From contig OY754466.1 of assembly GCA_963575645.1 (NCBI GenBank), positions 16,718,001 through 16,782,000 of the forward strand: a stretch of DNA of 64,000 nt, written 5' to 3'. Below the pieces are notes generated by a model that did no database searches, was not told where the DNA came from, and saw nothing but the letters and a program-made list of their open reading frames with translations. The first letter of the stretch is position 1, and each line of letters starts with the position of its first letter. A program made the translations under genes and the position numbers. The stretch is from Xanthostigma xanthostigma. Taxonomy: Eukaryota > Arthropoda > Insecta > Raphidioptera > Raphidiidae. Positions 1-12,360 of this stretch are shown piece by piece.

Positions 1-167
1 CTGATTTTTGAAATGTTTTTTAGATTCCAGAAATGTTATGGGCTATGTTTTATATCAATATTTTATCGCAAACATAATTATAGTTTTATATTTTAATATC
101 ATTTATTTTTTGACATATAATTGTATATACATATTCAAATCTTTGATTAACGATGATTATAACTCTT

Positions 168-320
168 CAATTAATAAAATTATCGATCAATTTTTCAGAC
201 AATATATTAACAAAAACATATATAATTAATACATTAACTTTTCGATCCGGATTTGAACCTTCTTCAGAACTGATTTAAAAAATATAAAAAATAATTAATA
301 TTTAGTTTCTAATTAGTTTC
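168..320 (-). repeat. Half copy of a palindromic repeat with a CTGANGA/GAAA hairpin motif
   Basis: On the minus strand, CTGAAGA (261-267) is followed by a decayed hairpin and then GAAAAG (238-243). The sequence on both sides matches the right half of the palindrome at 20.73-20.98 kb. The second arm is missing here. Confidence 0.6.
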
Positions 321-2800
321 TTTATAAAATTCGTTCAAAGTTATTAATATCGAAATATTGAAAAAATAATAACAAACAATTTTTATTAAGTAGTCATGGG
401 TTTAATTGTGAGTACCTACCTAAAAAGAAAGAAAAAAGTTATTTTTTTATTGGTGCCCTATTTTACCTATTTAAAGCACGCTTCAGAGTGTTTAAATCGA
501 ACTTTCAAAAACGCGCGTTTTTTAAAGTTACCATGGGAACATCAACAACTCGAGAATTTTTTGATTATTGATTTGACAGGAGTGGCATATAACGTCAAAT
601 AAAATATTACTAACAAATGCAAAACCTTTATTCAAACATTATTAAACAATTAATCTTTAATGACAAATTGCAAATTAATTTCTGTTTTTCTCATTTCCAT
701 GACAACGAAAGGTATACTGATGTCACATCACGATTTCAACCATTTTACATTATTAGTTTTTATTTCCATATTTTTGTAGTAATAATACCAGTATTTATGA
801 TTTCAGAGTGCACCAATAAAAAAAATAGCATAAAGTATTCGTGGATAACTGGTCTTTAAAACACTTGCTCTATTTCGAAAAATCACGCGTGTTTTAAAAA
901 CCTTTTTATCCACTTTAATATACTAAAAAACAAAATATTATTTCAAAATAGTATTACATATATTACTTAAATTTTCCGTATCTTATTGAGCATTGAGAGA
1001 ATTTTTATTTGATTTTATATAGGTAAGTAACTTTCCGAAATATTTCATTTAAAGAAATTAGTTTCATTATCTAAAATTCTTATATTATCCCAATTAGTTA
1101 AGAGTTCTTTAAAAAAACAATTACGGGGTCGTGTATACAAAGTGAGATAGTAATACAGTAATTCTACACCAGTTACTATGACGTATGTATGCGATTTCTG
1201 ATTGGTTAGATTCAAAAATGACGCGTGAAGGACGACAAGTACCTAGTTTTATTACGTATTTTTGAAGGTGAATAATGCGCAAAGATTTTTTTTTTTTGGA
1301 ACGTAATTTAGCGGTTTCTATTACTCAAAAATAAAGAAATATACGAAGTAAGTGAGCGTAGCCGCGGTCTCAGGCTAGTAGAAAATATTTATAAAACTTC
1401 AACGTAAGTTGTTATACTTTGAGACCGTAAATATGTACTCGCAACTAAAGTGTACCTATGTAATACATTGGGTAGGCAAGGTGGCACGTTCCACCTGTAC
1501 TACAGCTATATTTACCTACGGGATTTCTGATAAAACTATTCTCAAACGGAATGTGTTCACTTCTTGAGCTGACACCGGCGTACAAACGTAATAATATTGA
1601 CAGCCGTTTGTTTGATTTTGTTTTGTGGTCGACATGAAACTGAAAACGAAAACACATAAAATTACAACGATTTTATTGAAAATGAAAAAATAACCTTCAG
1701 GTGACAAATAACAGACTTGACAGATGCGACACGAAATGGTGTCCTTATAGAGTGTATCTGTTACGGCCTATACCCGAATTAGGTCAATGACCGAAATAAA
1801 TGCGCCAAACTAGTTTTGACCAACGAATATTGCCTAAACCCAAATCTTCTTTGCGTTTTTTAATTAACTTTTCCACATCAATGATACTATATCAAAGCGA
1901 TTTATTCTTCTGTATTGTTTAGCAGACAGAGGTTTCAATTCAGCTTTCATCAAATTTGGTTTCTCAACCTCACTTAGTGTAATAATGTAATTATGTTTAT
2001 TCAACTCATGCGCGCTATTCATGTTTTATCATGCCTAAAAACCGAACCTTAAATAGCCATTTACCGACTGGTGACAATTACTTGTCATAACTCAATGAAG
2101 ATTCCTACTAGCTCGGCCATTGTGGAGTAATGAAAATAAACGTAACTATTTTCTGAGTCGTAACGTAGGTAACAACAACTCCGTTGTTACCCATTGAGGC
2201 TTAAATTGAGAGGCCGAATGTTTTCGACATGGAGTTTATTCATAACCGGCTAACCTCATACCAAAACATTGAATCGTGCTGTTTGGTGCTGTTAGTATTG
2301 ACAGTTTTTTTATAAAGAAATAAATAGATATTTACAACATCTTATTAATAACAATAAATAAAACATGAATAACGCGCAATTGTTGAATAAAATTATGGGC
2401 GTAACTTGTAGGCTAAGTCATGACCTGTCAGCGCGATGAATGACTCAGACTACTAGTTACGCCAATAACTATTCGTCATAAAATTATGTTTCAGAAGCCA
2501 TTTTTCCCGCTTAGCCGTTTGAAAACTGTTATTCCCATACATCGACAAACGTCGAGGTCAGGTTGCCAAATAAGCATATAATTGCAATGAGTTTATAGTA
2601 TGTTATTGTGGTTTAAAAACACTATTTTTTTGTGATGTAACTACAAATTTACGGTTTTCGGATTTTCCCCTTTACTTGTGCTATAAGACATTGCTACTTG
2701 CCAAACATGATTCTAGATCAACGGGTTTTGATTCCCAAGAGTCTTGACAGACGGAAAACAAAGTGATCCTATAAAGGTTCCTTTTTTCCTTTTGAGGTAC
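320..2800. other. Non-coding stretch
   Basis: AT-rich with no convincing gene. Open frames up to 80 codons are chance. A small palindrome (GCGTAACTTGTAGGCTAAGT with its mirror) lies at 2399-2462. Confidence 0.6.
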
Positions 2801-2827
2801 GAAACCCTAATAATAAAAATGACACTG

Positions 2828-2895
2828 ACCACCGAAATCGAACCTACGACCTATAGGTACGTGGCAAGTGTTCTACCTCACCGTCAGCTTAGCTT
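2828..2895 (-). repeat. tRNA-like (SINE-type) sequence
   Basis: Minus strand has GGTGAGGTAGAACACTTGCC (A box-like) and GTAGGTTCGATTTCGG (B box-like) about 25 bases apart, the spacing of a tRNA head. No intact cloverleaf was found. Confidence 0.5.
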
Positions 2896-3060
2896 AGTGT
2901 TCTACAGCAGTTTTTTATGGTATACGGTATACGTATATTGCGACACGTTTGGTATATTTTCAATCTTAGGAATCAATTTGACCCTACCGTGTCAAACGCA
3001 GTTTTACTTCAAAAACTTTGACAACTACAAACTACTTTCCCTGATTTAATAAATACAGCG

Positions 3061-3250
3061 TTAAAGCAGTGGCGGATTTACTTATTTATTAGGAAATAGC
3101 GGTCCGCCTCGGTTTCATCTGGGTGCAAAAGAACGAATGGGTGGGAGGGACATGAGTATGCACGTGCATCTTAGTTTACCGAGATGAATTTTGGGCCCAA
3201 ATTTCATGATGATCGGAATTAGGTACCGTTCAAAAGTTTTTACGGACGGA
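3061..3250 (+). repeat. Dispersed repeat shared with 14.53-14.96 kb
   Basis: GGGACATGAGTATG, CTTAGTTTACCGAGATGAAT and ATTTCATGATGATCGGA are found in reverse complement at 14741-14890. The latter copy is longer and includes a GTTTGTTTGTTTG tract and AACGCGTTAATCTCAGGAAC, a sequence style very common in insect dispersed repeats. Confidence 0.7.
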
Positions 3251-4571
3251 CAAATTTTGAGTTTTACATTACTTATATATTTTTTACAGCTTGGGTTACA
3301 TTATTGGATTTTTCGTAGTGATCTCTAATTAACAATATAGCCTATGTTACTCAGTGAAATTGTAGCATTCTATTAGTGAAAAAATTTTAGAAATCGATCC
3401 AGTAGTTTTTGATTTTATTCATCACAAACAATAATACAAATCTTTTCTCTTTATAATATTTAGTATAGCATCTGCCGCCTCTAAATAAACAAAAAAAATG
3501 ATATAAATTAATAAGCAATGATATTACCAAAATAATTCACACACCAAATAGATATACATAGTACCTACCTATATATTTTTTAATGTTCCGTGCAAAACGA
3601 AACACTTATTTGGTTGGTAAAATTATAGTAGCTTAAGTATCAAATAAAAGAAGTACGTTTGTTGTATTTTTGCTATTTTCTAACGTTTCGGTAAGAGTTT
3701 ATTTCCATCTTCAGAGAACTGTAATTATTAAAACAATAAGACATTTACATTAAAATAAAATAAAATAGACTTAAAAAATAATGTTGAAAGAATTGCTTTT
3801 TGTAATTACAATTAGGCGCCAAAAATTAAAAAGGTACGTACCTACATTGTCAAAATTGAAAGTATCACTTTCAGTTTTGACATTGTACCTTTTTAATTTT
3901 TGACGCCTAATTGTAAGTACAATTTATTTTATTTTAATGTAAATGTTTCATTGTTTTATTAATTACAGTTCTCTGAAGATGGAAATAAACTTTTGTCGAA
4001 ACGTTAGATAATAGCAAAAATACAACAAAAGTACTACTTTTATTTGATCCTTAAGCTACTATAATTTTCCCAACCAAATATTTAATAAATTGGATCGCAA
4101 TTTCTACTACCAGTAGACAAGAAATAATATACGAAACACTTATGTTTATTGCAACATTTAATATAGGTACATAATCAGTTTTTCTTATAATAAATTCATA
4201 ATTACAATTTAACTCATTTAATATTCTTATAATAACATTTCACGCGGTTTTTTATTGACATAATCCAATTTTAATGTCATCATAAATGTATATTTTATAG
4301 TCAATGTTTTTCTATATACGCATTCAATGTCATTTTAAAAAGTATTAAATGTCTTGATTCTTAGAGATTGCCAAAGTTCGTAAAAATCAGTCATTGAAAA
4401 TCAAAAAATTTTCGTTTCGAGAAAATTTTGAGATTGGACATGTTTTTCCCAATTGTACTCACAAAGATATAATCTTTTTTATTTTGCAGTACTATTTCAC
4501 AAAACTGCTTCCCTCTAAAATCTGCCGCCCTAGGCCTTGGCCCGTTCGGCCTATTGGTAAATCCGCCCCTG
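3067..4571. mobile_element. Possible hAT-like element carrying nested repeats
   Basis: The left end CAGTGGCGGATTTAC and the reverse complement of the right end, CAGGGGCGGATTTACC, form a 15-base inverted repeat with CAG tips. The flanking octamers (CGTTAAAG and GTAAAAAG) match only partly, so the target duplication is not convincing. Nested inside are a dispersed repeat (3106-3250) and a palindrome (3606-4083). A second single end of the same type lies at 11847. Confidence 0.5.
3606..4083. repeat. Palindromic element with motif copies in both arms
   Basis: Two arms of about 210-260 bases meet near 3868. The outer parts share TAGTAGCTTAAG-type sequence and TTTGGTTGG / CCAACCAAA ends. Each arm carries the motif CTGAAGATGGAAATAAACT followed by CGAAACGTTAG: at 3684-3714 on the minus strand and at 3973-4003 on the plus strand. 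Confidence 0.8.
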
Positions 4572-5196
4572 GTAAAAAGAAAGGTTTTTTTAAGTTGCAC
4601 ACATGTTGGAAACTTTTTACGTAAGAGAACAAACTAAACCAGCCCGTGTCTTAAAATAAAAAGACAACTTCAAAATAACAGTGTCAAAGAAATAGCCGCA
4701 GGCGACCTTGAGAAAACAGTGACATTGAGAAACAAAACTCATATCGATGTTCTTTTTTTTGCTTTGTATATACATGTGACATCTATCAGCTGAAGATCGC
4801 AGCTGAAGGAATAACAAGAAAGAAACAAATGAGGGAAAGGATGAAACAAAAAACGCCGACGTACAGACGAGACGAATCGCGGAACTGGTGACAGTGGAAT
4901 GCTCATTTGTTAACGACCCGACTCACTGTTTGCACAACGGGGGCCACTCCAGCTGTGTTTTAACAAATCTAATAAAATAAAATTTATAATCGACTTGTTT
5001 CAACTGAACGAAATATCCTCCCATTAAAAAATTCAATGTTTTGTTTTTTCATTAAGAGATTTATAGATAAACTCTTTCTTATTTTCTTTTGCGAATTTCA
5101 AAACCGTTTAATAACAATAATAAATAAATTTATTTTAATGGGATAGCTAGAATACAGATTAAACATGTTTAAATTTAAAATTGATCCACCCAACTT

Positions 5197-5410
5197 GGTA
5201 TGGGTATCAAACGAAAGAGTTTTGTCGAGTGTAATACGATAAGCTATGCGGGGTTGTTGTAAAATAAATATGGCGAACGCCCCAAGATGGCGACTTACCT
5301 TTTTCTTAACAATCCTCTAGACGTGGGTATCAAATGAAAGAGTTTGACGAGAGGATTACGATAAGATGTATGACGTCTTTTAAACCCAATATGGCGATCG
5401 CCGTATATTT
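5197..5410 (+). repeat. Two-unit tandem repeat, period about 125 bp
   Basis: TGGGTATCAAACGAAAGAGT followed by ATACGATAAG and ATATGGCGAACGCC recurs at about 5323 as GGGTATCAAATGAAAGAGTT, TTACGATAAG and ATATGGCGATCGCC. Confidence 0.65.
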
Positions 5411-5568
5411 CGATGTATTTCCGATGATTATTCCTAATTGAATCTCTTGTAGAATTAAGTAATCAATTAGTTTTATTAAATTAATAGTCTAATAGTAAAA
5501 AAGAACAAAATTGACATTTATAATAAAATGTAATAAAAAAGAAAAACTACTTATTTAATTTAGGTTTA

Positions 5569-5640
5569 TAATTTATAAAAGCGTGGGTTGTTAACTCTAA
5601 GATCGTTTAGTAGTCACAACCCACGATTTTATAATTATGA
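5569..5640. repeat. Short hairpin repeat
   Basis: TTATAAAAGCGTGGGTTGT pairs with ACAACCCACGATTTTATAA. A similar sequence, TCAACCCACGCTTTTATAAT, is at 21820-21840. Confidence 0.6.
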
Positions 5641-7122
5641 ACAAAAATGATTAAAGACAATTGTTGCCTTTTTACTGTACATTTCAATAAAAAACTTGAC
5701 TTTAAAAAGATCTTTTATATTATATTTTTTAGCATTATACAATCAGCTTCGGCTTTAGATGAAAATAGAAATTCGGATTAGGTTTCGACCCAAAAACTGA
5801 CCTTTCGTTGGACTCTACGACCTATACCCATCCATTTTGGCTTTTAAATGAAATTAGTTTAAGGTAAATATTTTTTGCGTTTGAAAAATAGTACATTATT
5901 TATTAACAAATTAAATTTCCTGGATATCACGTTGTTTTTTTTTAATGTTGCATTTTGCGTAAATATAAATGAACTGAAAACGTATAGCTTTATAAATTGA
6001 TTAATTTAAGAAGAATTTATCAAGCGCGATTTTAATGACTTTAGTGATTCCAATACATGTAGAAATGCTGTAGAGCAAAAAATAACAAAAAACTGTAACA
6101 AATCGCGTTCATTTATTATTTGACTATATACAAGTTGTAACAAAAAATTCAAAACAATTTAGTGAAGTGATTTACTTATATATTCAAAATAAAGGAAATA
6201 TATCATGTCAAAATGGATTTAAAATACTTCTGAACACTTTTTGAAGTGACTGTAAAATTCAACTAATAATAACAATTTTTTAATTTTTAATATTCAATTT
6301 TACATTTGTTGAGGATTTCCTGCTCAACTTGGTAGACCAGTGCTAGGGCAGGAATTGTTATTATATTTAGTTTTGAAAATATAATTCAAGATAATTGTAA
6401 TTAAAATTATTTAAGTCTGAAACATTATATTTTTGAAACTGTATTAAAAAAACAGATAATTCATTGCAAAGATTTAAAATTCAGTTTTTTTTTAATTATT
6501 CGTTAGGGAATAATTTCTCAAGAAGGAATTGTAAAGTTGAATTAAAATAATTTTTAGACTATTTATCTTCTATGACGATAATATTGACAGATTTTCTTCC
6601 AAAATATTTAAAAATTCATTATTTGTATCATTCCTTGTCTTTACCACAAAAAAATTCATTCATTTTTGTTCTCGAAAAAAACACTCCAAGCTTATAGAGT
6701 AGTGATGTGTCGCTCCTAAGCGAATCGTTCATAATGAACGACTCCCTTTTCGGAGCGGAGCGAGTCGCTCTTTTTTTTGTGAATGACTCACTCCGAACGC
6801 CATAATTGCTCTGTGCTGAGCTGTTCTGTACTGTTGCATTCGCACATTTACAGAGCGCACGCAGCAACAGGCCACAGAGACACTAGTGAACTTTGCACGT
6901 ACGGAGTTATATTTAATGTCTGTAAGTGCACTAGTACTAAGCTTACAGTGACTTAAACCATTCACATTGACATCGTTGACAAAGATATAATATTGTAACA
7001 ATAAACATTATTATTGTTAAGCTTTTATTATACTTTATAGTTTATCCAAAATGCGAATAATATAAGATCAGAATCATATGAAAATGAGCTCAGAGCTGAG
7101 TGTGTGTATTGTGCACACGACT

Positions 7123-7684
7123 GAAGTAAAACTTCTTCCTGCCATAATTTGTTATTATTTACCCGAAAAATCACAAAATAAGAACTTTAAAATGATTTTA
7201 CAATTTTATTCACTTTAACGTAGAATATTTAATGTATTGAACAAAATATTAATTTATAAAATTGAAATGAACAGTCTAGTGTAAGAAGAAAGAAATATAA
7301 ACATAATGAAAACAAAAGTAATACATTGCAATTACTTAGCTCTCATTGGATTTTAAGCATAAATATTTATGAAATATTATTTAAAGTAAGTTTACAAAAC
7401 TTTTTTCCGTCACCCGATAGCGCCACTGGCAAGTAAAGTATGTGTCATTCTATTGTTAGTACTCTTTATATTTTCGGCCACCTGAAGACGCCACTAGCCA
7501 GTGAAGTATTTGTTTCGGCCACCTGATGGCGCCACTATCCAGTGAGGTATTTATCATCCTCTTTCTATCTTCGCTAACTTATATCTCCGTTCGTCTCGCC
7601 CGATCACACTTCCGTAAATCTCTCGTCAGGCATTCACCAGCTTGCTCCCCAAGTCAAGCGTGCGTAAAGAAGTTTTTCTTAAAA
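7123..7684 (+). mobile_element. Terminal-repeat element, copy 1
   Basis: Left end TGAAGTAAAACTTCTTCCTG; right end, reversed, AAAACTTCTTTACGCACGC. About 560 bp. Internal blocks (AACTTATATCTCC, ATTCACCAGCTTGC, CCCCAAGTCAAGCGTGC) recur in inverted orientation at 10.5-11.1 kb. It also contains the 40-bp tandem repeat at 7.41-7.55 kb. No transposase was found. Flanking target duplication is unclear. Confidence 0.6.
7408..7560 (+). repeat. Degenerate tandem repeat, unit about 40 bp
   Basis: Three imperfect copies of CACCTGATGGCGCCACTAGC followed by CAGTGAAGTATTTGT. The first two are about 70 bases apart and the last two about 45. They lie inside the copy-1 terminal-repeat element. Confidence 0.65.
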
Positions 7685-8030
7685 AAAAAACACAGGTTTC
7701 CGAAATTACATACACACGTAAAGATGTGCATCACAGACAATTGATACATCAAGATTATATTTATATCCGCAGTTTGAACGATTATTTAAGAACAATGGAT
7801 ATAACAGAGAAAGAGTGAATGATGTAACAATGTGCTAGTCAAGCATAAAATAATTTGAAATGTTTCATGGACACGGTCAGGGACGTGGCGATGCGGGATT
7901 TGGGTGGGAGGTGAAAGCGGGTGGACGCGTCACAAAAGATGGATTCAGAAAGAAGTAGGTATACGAGATGTATCAACGAGAAATGTCGACGATATAGAAC
8001 AGCTATGATTCGAACATTCGTTTTCTATAA

Positions 8031-8660
8031 ATATTGACTGAAATAATAAGTGACAGCGATAATATGGCGCTATCCAATCGCTATTATTAGGCAGATAGCA
8101 AAAGATTGGCTGACAAAAGCCAGTAATAATAATAAGTGTACATCTAAATATATAAAAGGAAACCGTGACTGACTGACAGTGATCTATCAACGCACAGCTC
8201 AAACCACTGGACGGATTGGGCTGAAATTTGGCACACATATAGTTATTATGACATAGCCATCCGATAAGAACAGATTTTTGAAAATTCATCTCCTAAAAGG
8301 GTGTAACGGGGGTTCAAAATTTGTATGAAGAAATCATATAAAATAGATGTATAAATTCGAAAGAAGGTGAAAAGAAGTAAATGGTCTAAAATGAGTGTCA
8401 TTTTCAAGTTTGTTGATCACGTGAATGTCATCAGTTTTGTAATTTATTAGGGGGGGGGGGCTACGTCGAGAAAGGAGTAACTATGCCAAATAATGGAAAT
8501 GCATCCGTGTTTAGTCTCAATCGCATGCGAATCCACGGTATTGACTGAAATAATAATCCAGCAAGCGACAGCACGAATTCACAGATAATATTACTATTAT
8601 TAGATAGATAACAAAAGATTGGCTAACAAAAACTAGTAATAATAATAAGTGTACATAGAT
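8031..8660. repeat. 120-bp direct repeat pair
   Basis: ATTGACTGAAATAATAA, AGCAAAAGATTGGCT and AGTAATAATAATAAGTGTAC occur at 8031-8152 and again at 8541-8660. Between them is a dispersed repeat (8150-8345: TGACTGACTGACAGTGATCT, AAACCACTGGACGGATTGGG). A run of G lies at 8451-8460. Confidence 0.65.
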
Positions 8661-9059
8661 TATAAATTACTTTTTGTTTATTTATTTATAACGCTGCGTA
8701 TTCCAAGAGGAAGTAATGTTTATAGATATTCGAGCAACAAGAATAATAATAATGCATAGTGTGGGGCTTAGGCACCGATTCTCGATATCTATAATCGAAA
8801 ACTTTTTAATTTATACTTTAAAATTATTGTTTGCTAAACTGGACAGTGCTGAGAACTTAGAGCTTGCAATAATGCTTTAAATCCTTGTAATGCTTAATGT
8901 AAAACAGATGCTCGAGAACTTTTACATAAATACTTGCAACTTATTAAGCACGTAAGAATTATAAATTGCTTAATAATCATTCTACAAGCTTACTAAGCAT
9001 TAGGAATAAATAATAAACCTTTTAAATGCTTAACAAGCACTTTCAAAGTTTGATAAATA

Positions 9060-9184
9060 GTATATTGTGCGACTAGTGAGAGAAGGAGAATATTCCATGA
9101 GCGTGAAATTTGCCTCAGAAGCGTAGCGAGTGCGGTAACACGGGAGTGGAATATTCTCTTTCGATCAATGGTCGCACATAATAC
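9060..9184. mobile_element. 125-bp palindromic MITE
   Basis: GTATATTGTGCGACTAGTGA, then GGAGAATATTCCA, is mirrored at the right as TGGAATATTCTC and GTCGCACATAATAC. A related 59-base hairpin with GTATATTGTGCAACTAGTGC lies at 17874-17932. Confidence 0.7.
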
Positions 9185-9385
9185 TTCATTCAACTAGCAC
9201 GACTAATATGTAATCGGGGCCCTGATAAAAGAGGGAGAAATAATAAATCACTATATTGATTGATGTACCCACCGCCCTCGATGCACACAAGATGGCCCTG
9301 ACTTTCGCTGAATTGCGATGCTGTTTTCATATATACAAATCGCTACCGCGTTCCTATTAATAATAATTATTGTGCAAAAACACAG

Positions 9386-9645
9386 TTATAGCATATATCT
9401 CTTCTGCGTATGCGCCGATTTTCCCCAAAAACAATAGGGCTCTTCATGCTTGTATAACATCCTCCCAATATTTGGTTTGAATCCGCTCATCCGTTTGACC
9501 TGTATCGTGCTCACAGACAAACAAAAATATGTTTTTTTGATTCGGGGGACTTCAAAAATATTGTATTTTGAAAAGTCAATTTTGATCCAAATTAGTACCA
9601 TTCCCCACTTGTGGGTTGAAATGGTAATAAGCATTAAGAATTCTA
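9386..9645 (-). repeat. Dispersed repeat ending in GGTACCATTCC-type sequence, copy 1
   Basis: Contains TGCGCCGATTTTCCCCAAAA, ACAATAGGGCTCTTCAT, CTCATCCGTTTGACCTGTAT and ATTCCCCACTTGTGGG. Reverse-complement matches occur at 17459-17740 and 25430-25690. Both strands keep chance open frames because of shared composition. Confidence 0.8.
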
Positions 9646-10488
9646 AATAAATAAAACCTCACCAAAATTGTTTCACCTGTCGAAGAACTATGATGAAACT
9701 GACAAACATACGACCTAAATATTTAACAGTTATTTTCTTGTTGCCGACCGATATTACTCATAACGTGTCGCTACCAGAAAATTACTATAAAATTTGTAAT
9801 TTCATTTTGTTCCCTATCTATCGCTGAAAAGCGTAAACAACAAAATAAAATTATTGTTTTGTTGCTTTGTGTTGAAATATCGTTAAAGCTGCATTAATTA
9901 ATCAATCATTGTTTATCGTTCAATTCTTTTAATGTATTGTTTTTTATACAGCGTGTACAAAAAATATCATTTTCGCATTTTGATTTAGATTTAGTAAAAA
10001 CAGTTACTTAAATTGTCCAATTTTGGAATCGAACCGAACGAATTGCCTCTTGACTAAATTATCTTCTCTAAGGTTTTTTTTTGTGAAACCGTAAGCGGCC
10101 ACCATATACAGGTATATTCAAATGTACACGTAATATAAAATACAATGTAATATTCAGATTTGTGAAGCGAATGCATTGCGCTACAGCTATGTTGAAATCA
10201 TACTTAGAAAAATGGAGAAGAATTGGAAATTAGTGGATTAACCTTTGTTTATATAACGCTTCCATGGCTTCTCTATTACAATATCCAGGTAAAAGCATCA
10301 AATGTATTTCAACTCAATAATTTATTAAAAAATAATAAACTGAAAATGCCCCAATAATCCTAACTGATGAAGATTTTAAAAATCCACACGATTTCTACAA
10401 AACTTGGTTGCTTTGCCTTTTCAGATGGTAGTGTCGACCAAGCGAGTTGTGTAGTTCTTAAATAGTGCGTCAGTTGTGATCTCCTTTT

Positions 10489-11084
10489 TGAAGTAAAACT
10501 TCTTTAGGCACGCTTGACTTGGGGAGTAGGCTGGTAAATGCCTAACGAAATCGTTTGTGGAAGTGCATCATCGCGATGCCTGCCGAAATCGTTTACGGAA
10601 GTGCATCATCGCAACGGTGCGTGATCGTTCGAAGCGAACGGTAGTTGAAAGGGAGATATAAGTTAGTGAGTGCGACAAAGACGGAGCATTAATCGAAATG
10701 ATTTTTTTTTGACAACTATTTGACGTTTAAAATTAAAACAATTGTTTTTGTATCAAAAATACATTTCATCGAATTTTTTGTACATTTTGTAACGGGAAAT
10801 AATATAGGTTAGTTATTAAATCCTTTTAAATGTATTATAAATTATGCTAATAAATATATATACATATTTTGCATATTAATTAATCAAAAATTATATTTTA
10901 AACATTTCGTCTTTGTAGATATGTGCTACAGAGTGAGGTTATATTGTGTTTGATAAACTTTGAGACGAACCGACTGCATATTTTTGTTCGTTTATGAATT
11001 TATCATGAGCAAATTTGAGGTATTTACGCATTATTCTTAATAAATATATTTAAAATAATTATGGCAGGAAGAAGTTTTACTTCA
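10489..11084 (-). mobile_element. Terminal-repeat element, copy 2 (opposite orientation)
   Basis: Begins TGAAGTAAAACTTCTTTAGG and ends, reversed, TGAAGTAAAACTTCTTCCTG, a 16-base exact inverted repeat, with the same internal blocks as copy 1 in reverse order. An internal short duplication (CGAAATCGTTT-GGAAGTGCATCATCG) occurs twice at 10548-10612. About 596 bp, no transposase. Confidence 0.65.
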
Positions 11085-11846
11085 GTCGTCTGCTCTAAAG
11101 CACACTCGCTTTTTTTCTGGCATGTCGTTTTCATTTCAAAAATGAAGAGAAAGTGGACACACTGTAGAAAAGGAGATTTTTCTATGAATACGACGTTAAG
11201 ATAAGGCAACCCCAGCCGCCGGCGAGAGTGACGGACGGACGGACGGAATGAGAAGAAGAATTAAGCTAATAGTTTTCAATTTGCGGCGACGTTCGCGTGG
11301 TATCCGAGAGTGTAGCGTCTCGACGCTCTCGCATCGGCGCCTAACCGCTCACTGCTGACAGCTCAAACTCTGTTCTGTGGCGGAAGAAGCGTATATTGTA
11401 CAGTGTTATGCATGTATACAGAGTTTAACAGAAAGTTCACTGGTCGACTGCAGCGTTAAAGTGACTTTTCAGCAGCTGTTCAATATGATCCCTTATTCAT
11501 ACGCGTAGCTCTATATTATGAGCATTTGAACGCATGTAAAACAATTACGAAAATGATGATAAACCTTATTCAATCTCTGATGATAATGCTTTCTGTGGTA
11601 TATTTAAAATGTAACTTTGTAAAGCCCTGTTAATTTTATGTATTATGCAATTTAATCAGTTACGTTAGCCATAGAATGGTTTTGATTTTTTTCAATTTGA
11701 TGGCATTCCAAGATTAGACTTTTCTACATTAACACTAAATTAATTTGTACAATAATTGTAATTTGTTTCAATAAAAATATTTTTGAGTTCAATAAAATAA
11801 CTTTCTTTTATTACACAAATATTACACTTTCAAAATAAACTAGAAG

Positions 11847-11925
11847 CAGTGGCGGAATTTCCGTTAGGCCCATTAGGCCCGGGCCTAGAGCGGCCAGATA
11901 TTAGGGGCGGCCAATCGTGATAAAA
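11847..11925 (+). mobile_element. Single hAT-like terminal sequence
   Basis: CAGTGGCGGAATTTCCGTTA, followed by AGGCCC-rich sequence (GGCCCGGGCCTAGAGCGGCC), matches the ends of the 3.07-4.57 kb element in character. A matching opposite end was not found, so the right boundary is unknown. Confidence 0.4.
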
Positions 11926-12179
11926 CACATTATGGCGTATGACGAGCCGTAGGTACTGCACGGTGCAGTCTGCACCGCATCGTATAACAATAACCTTCCT
12001 AAAAAGTGATCTAATTTAGATCAATATTTTGGACAGTTGAGTTTTTTTAAATGCATTTAAAATAGACAACTTATTAAAACCAACAATGTTAAGCTAGTGT
12101 CGAGGATTTTTTTATAAATTTATGTTTAGGTCACAATATAGCGCTCTTCTAAGATGATTTTACGTCAGGTTTGTTGATT

Positions 12180-12360
12180 CCATGGATATTCCTATATTTA
12201 AAATCTCGTTAAACATATCAATAGCTAAAAATCTATTGATTTTTAGGCTATGCGCCCATGGACACTTTTTCTTAGTGACCTTTAAACTATATAAAATAAA
12301 ACCATTTTCGATCAATTTAACTGAAAAACAAATCCTTTAAGGTTTGTGCGGAGTCTTGTG
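12180..12360 (+). repeat. Relative of the outer arm of the 2.8-kb palindrome
   Basis: TCTCGTTAAACATATC, TTTTTAGGCTATGCGCCCAT and AAACCATTTTCGATCAATTT match 61215-61385 in the same orientation and 58619-58785 in reverse. Confidence 0.75.
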
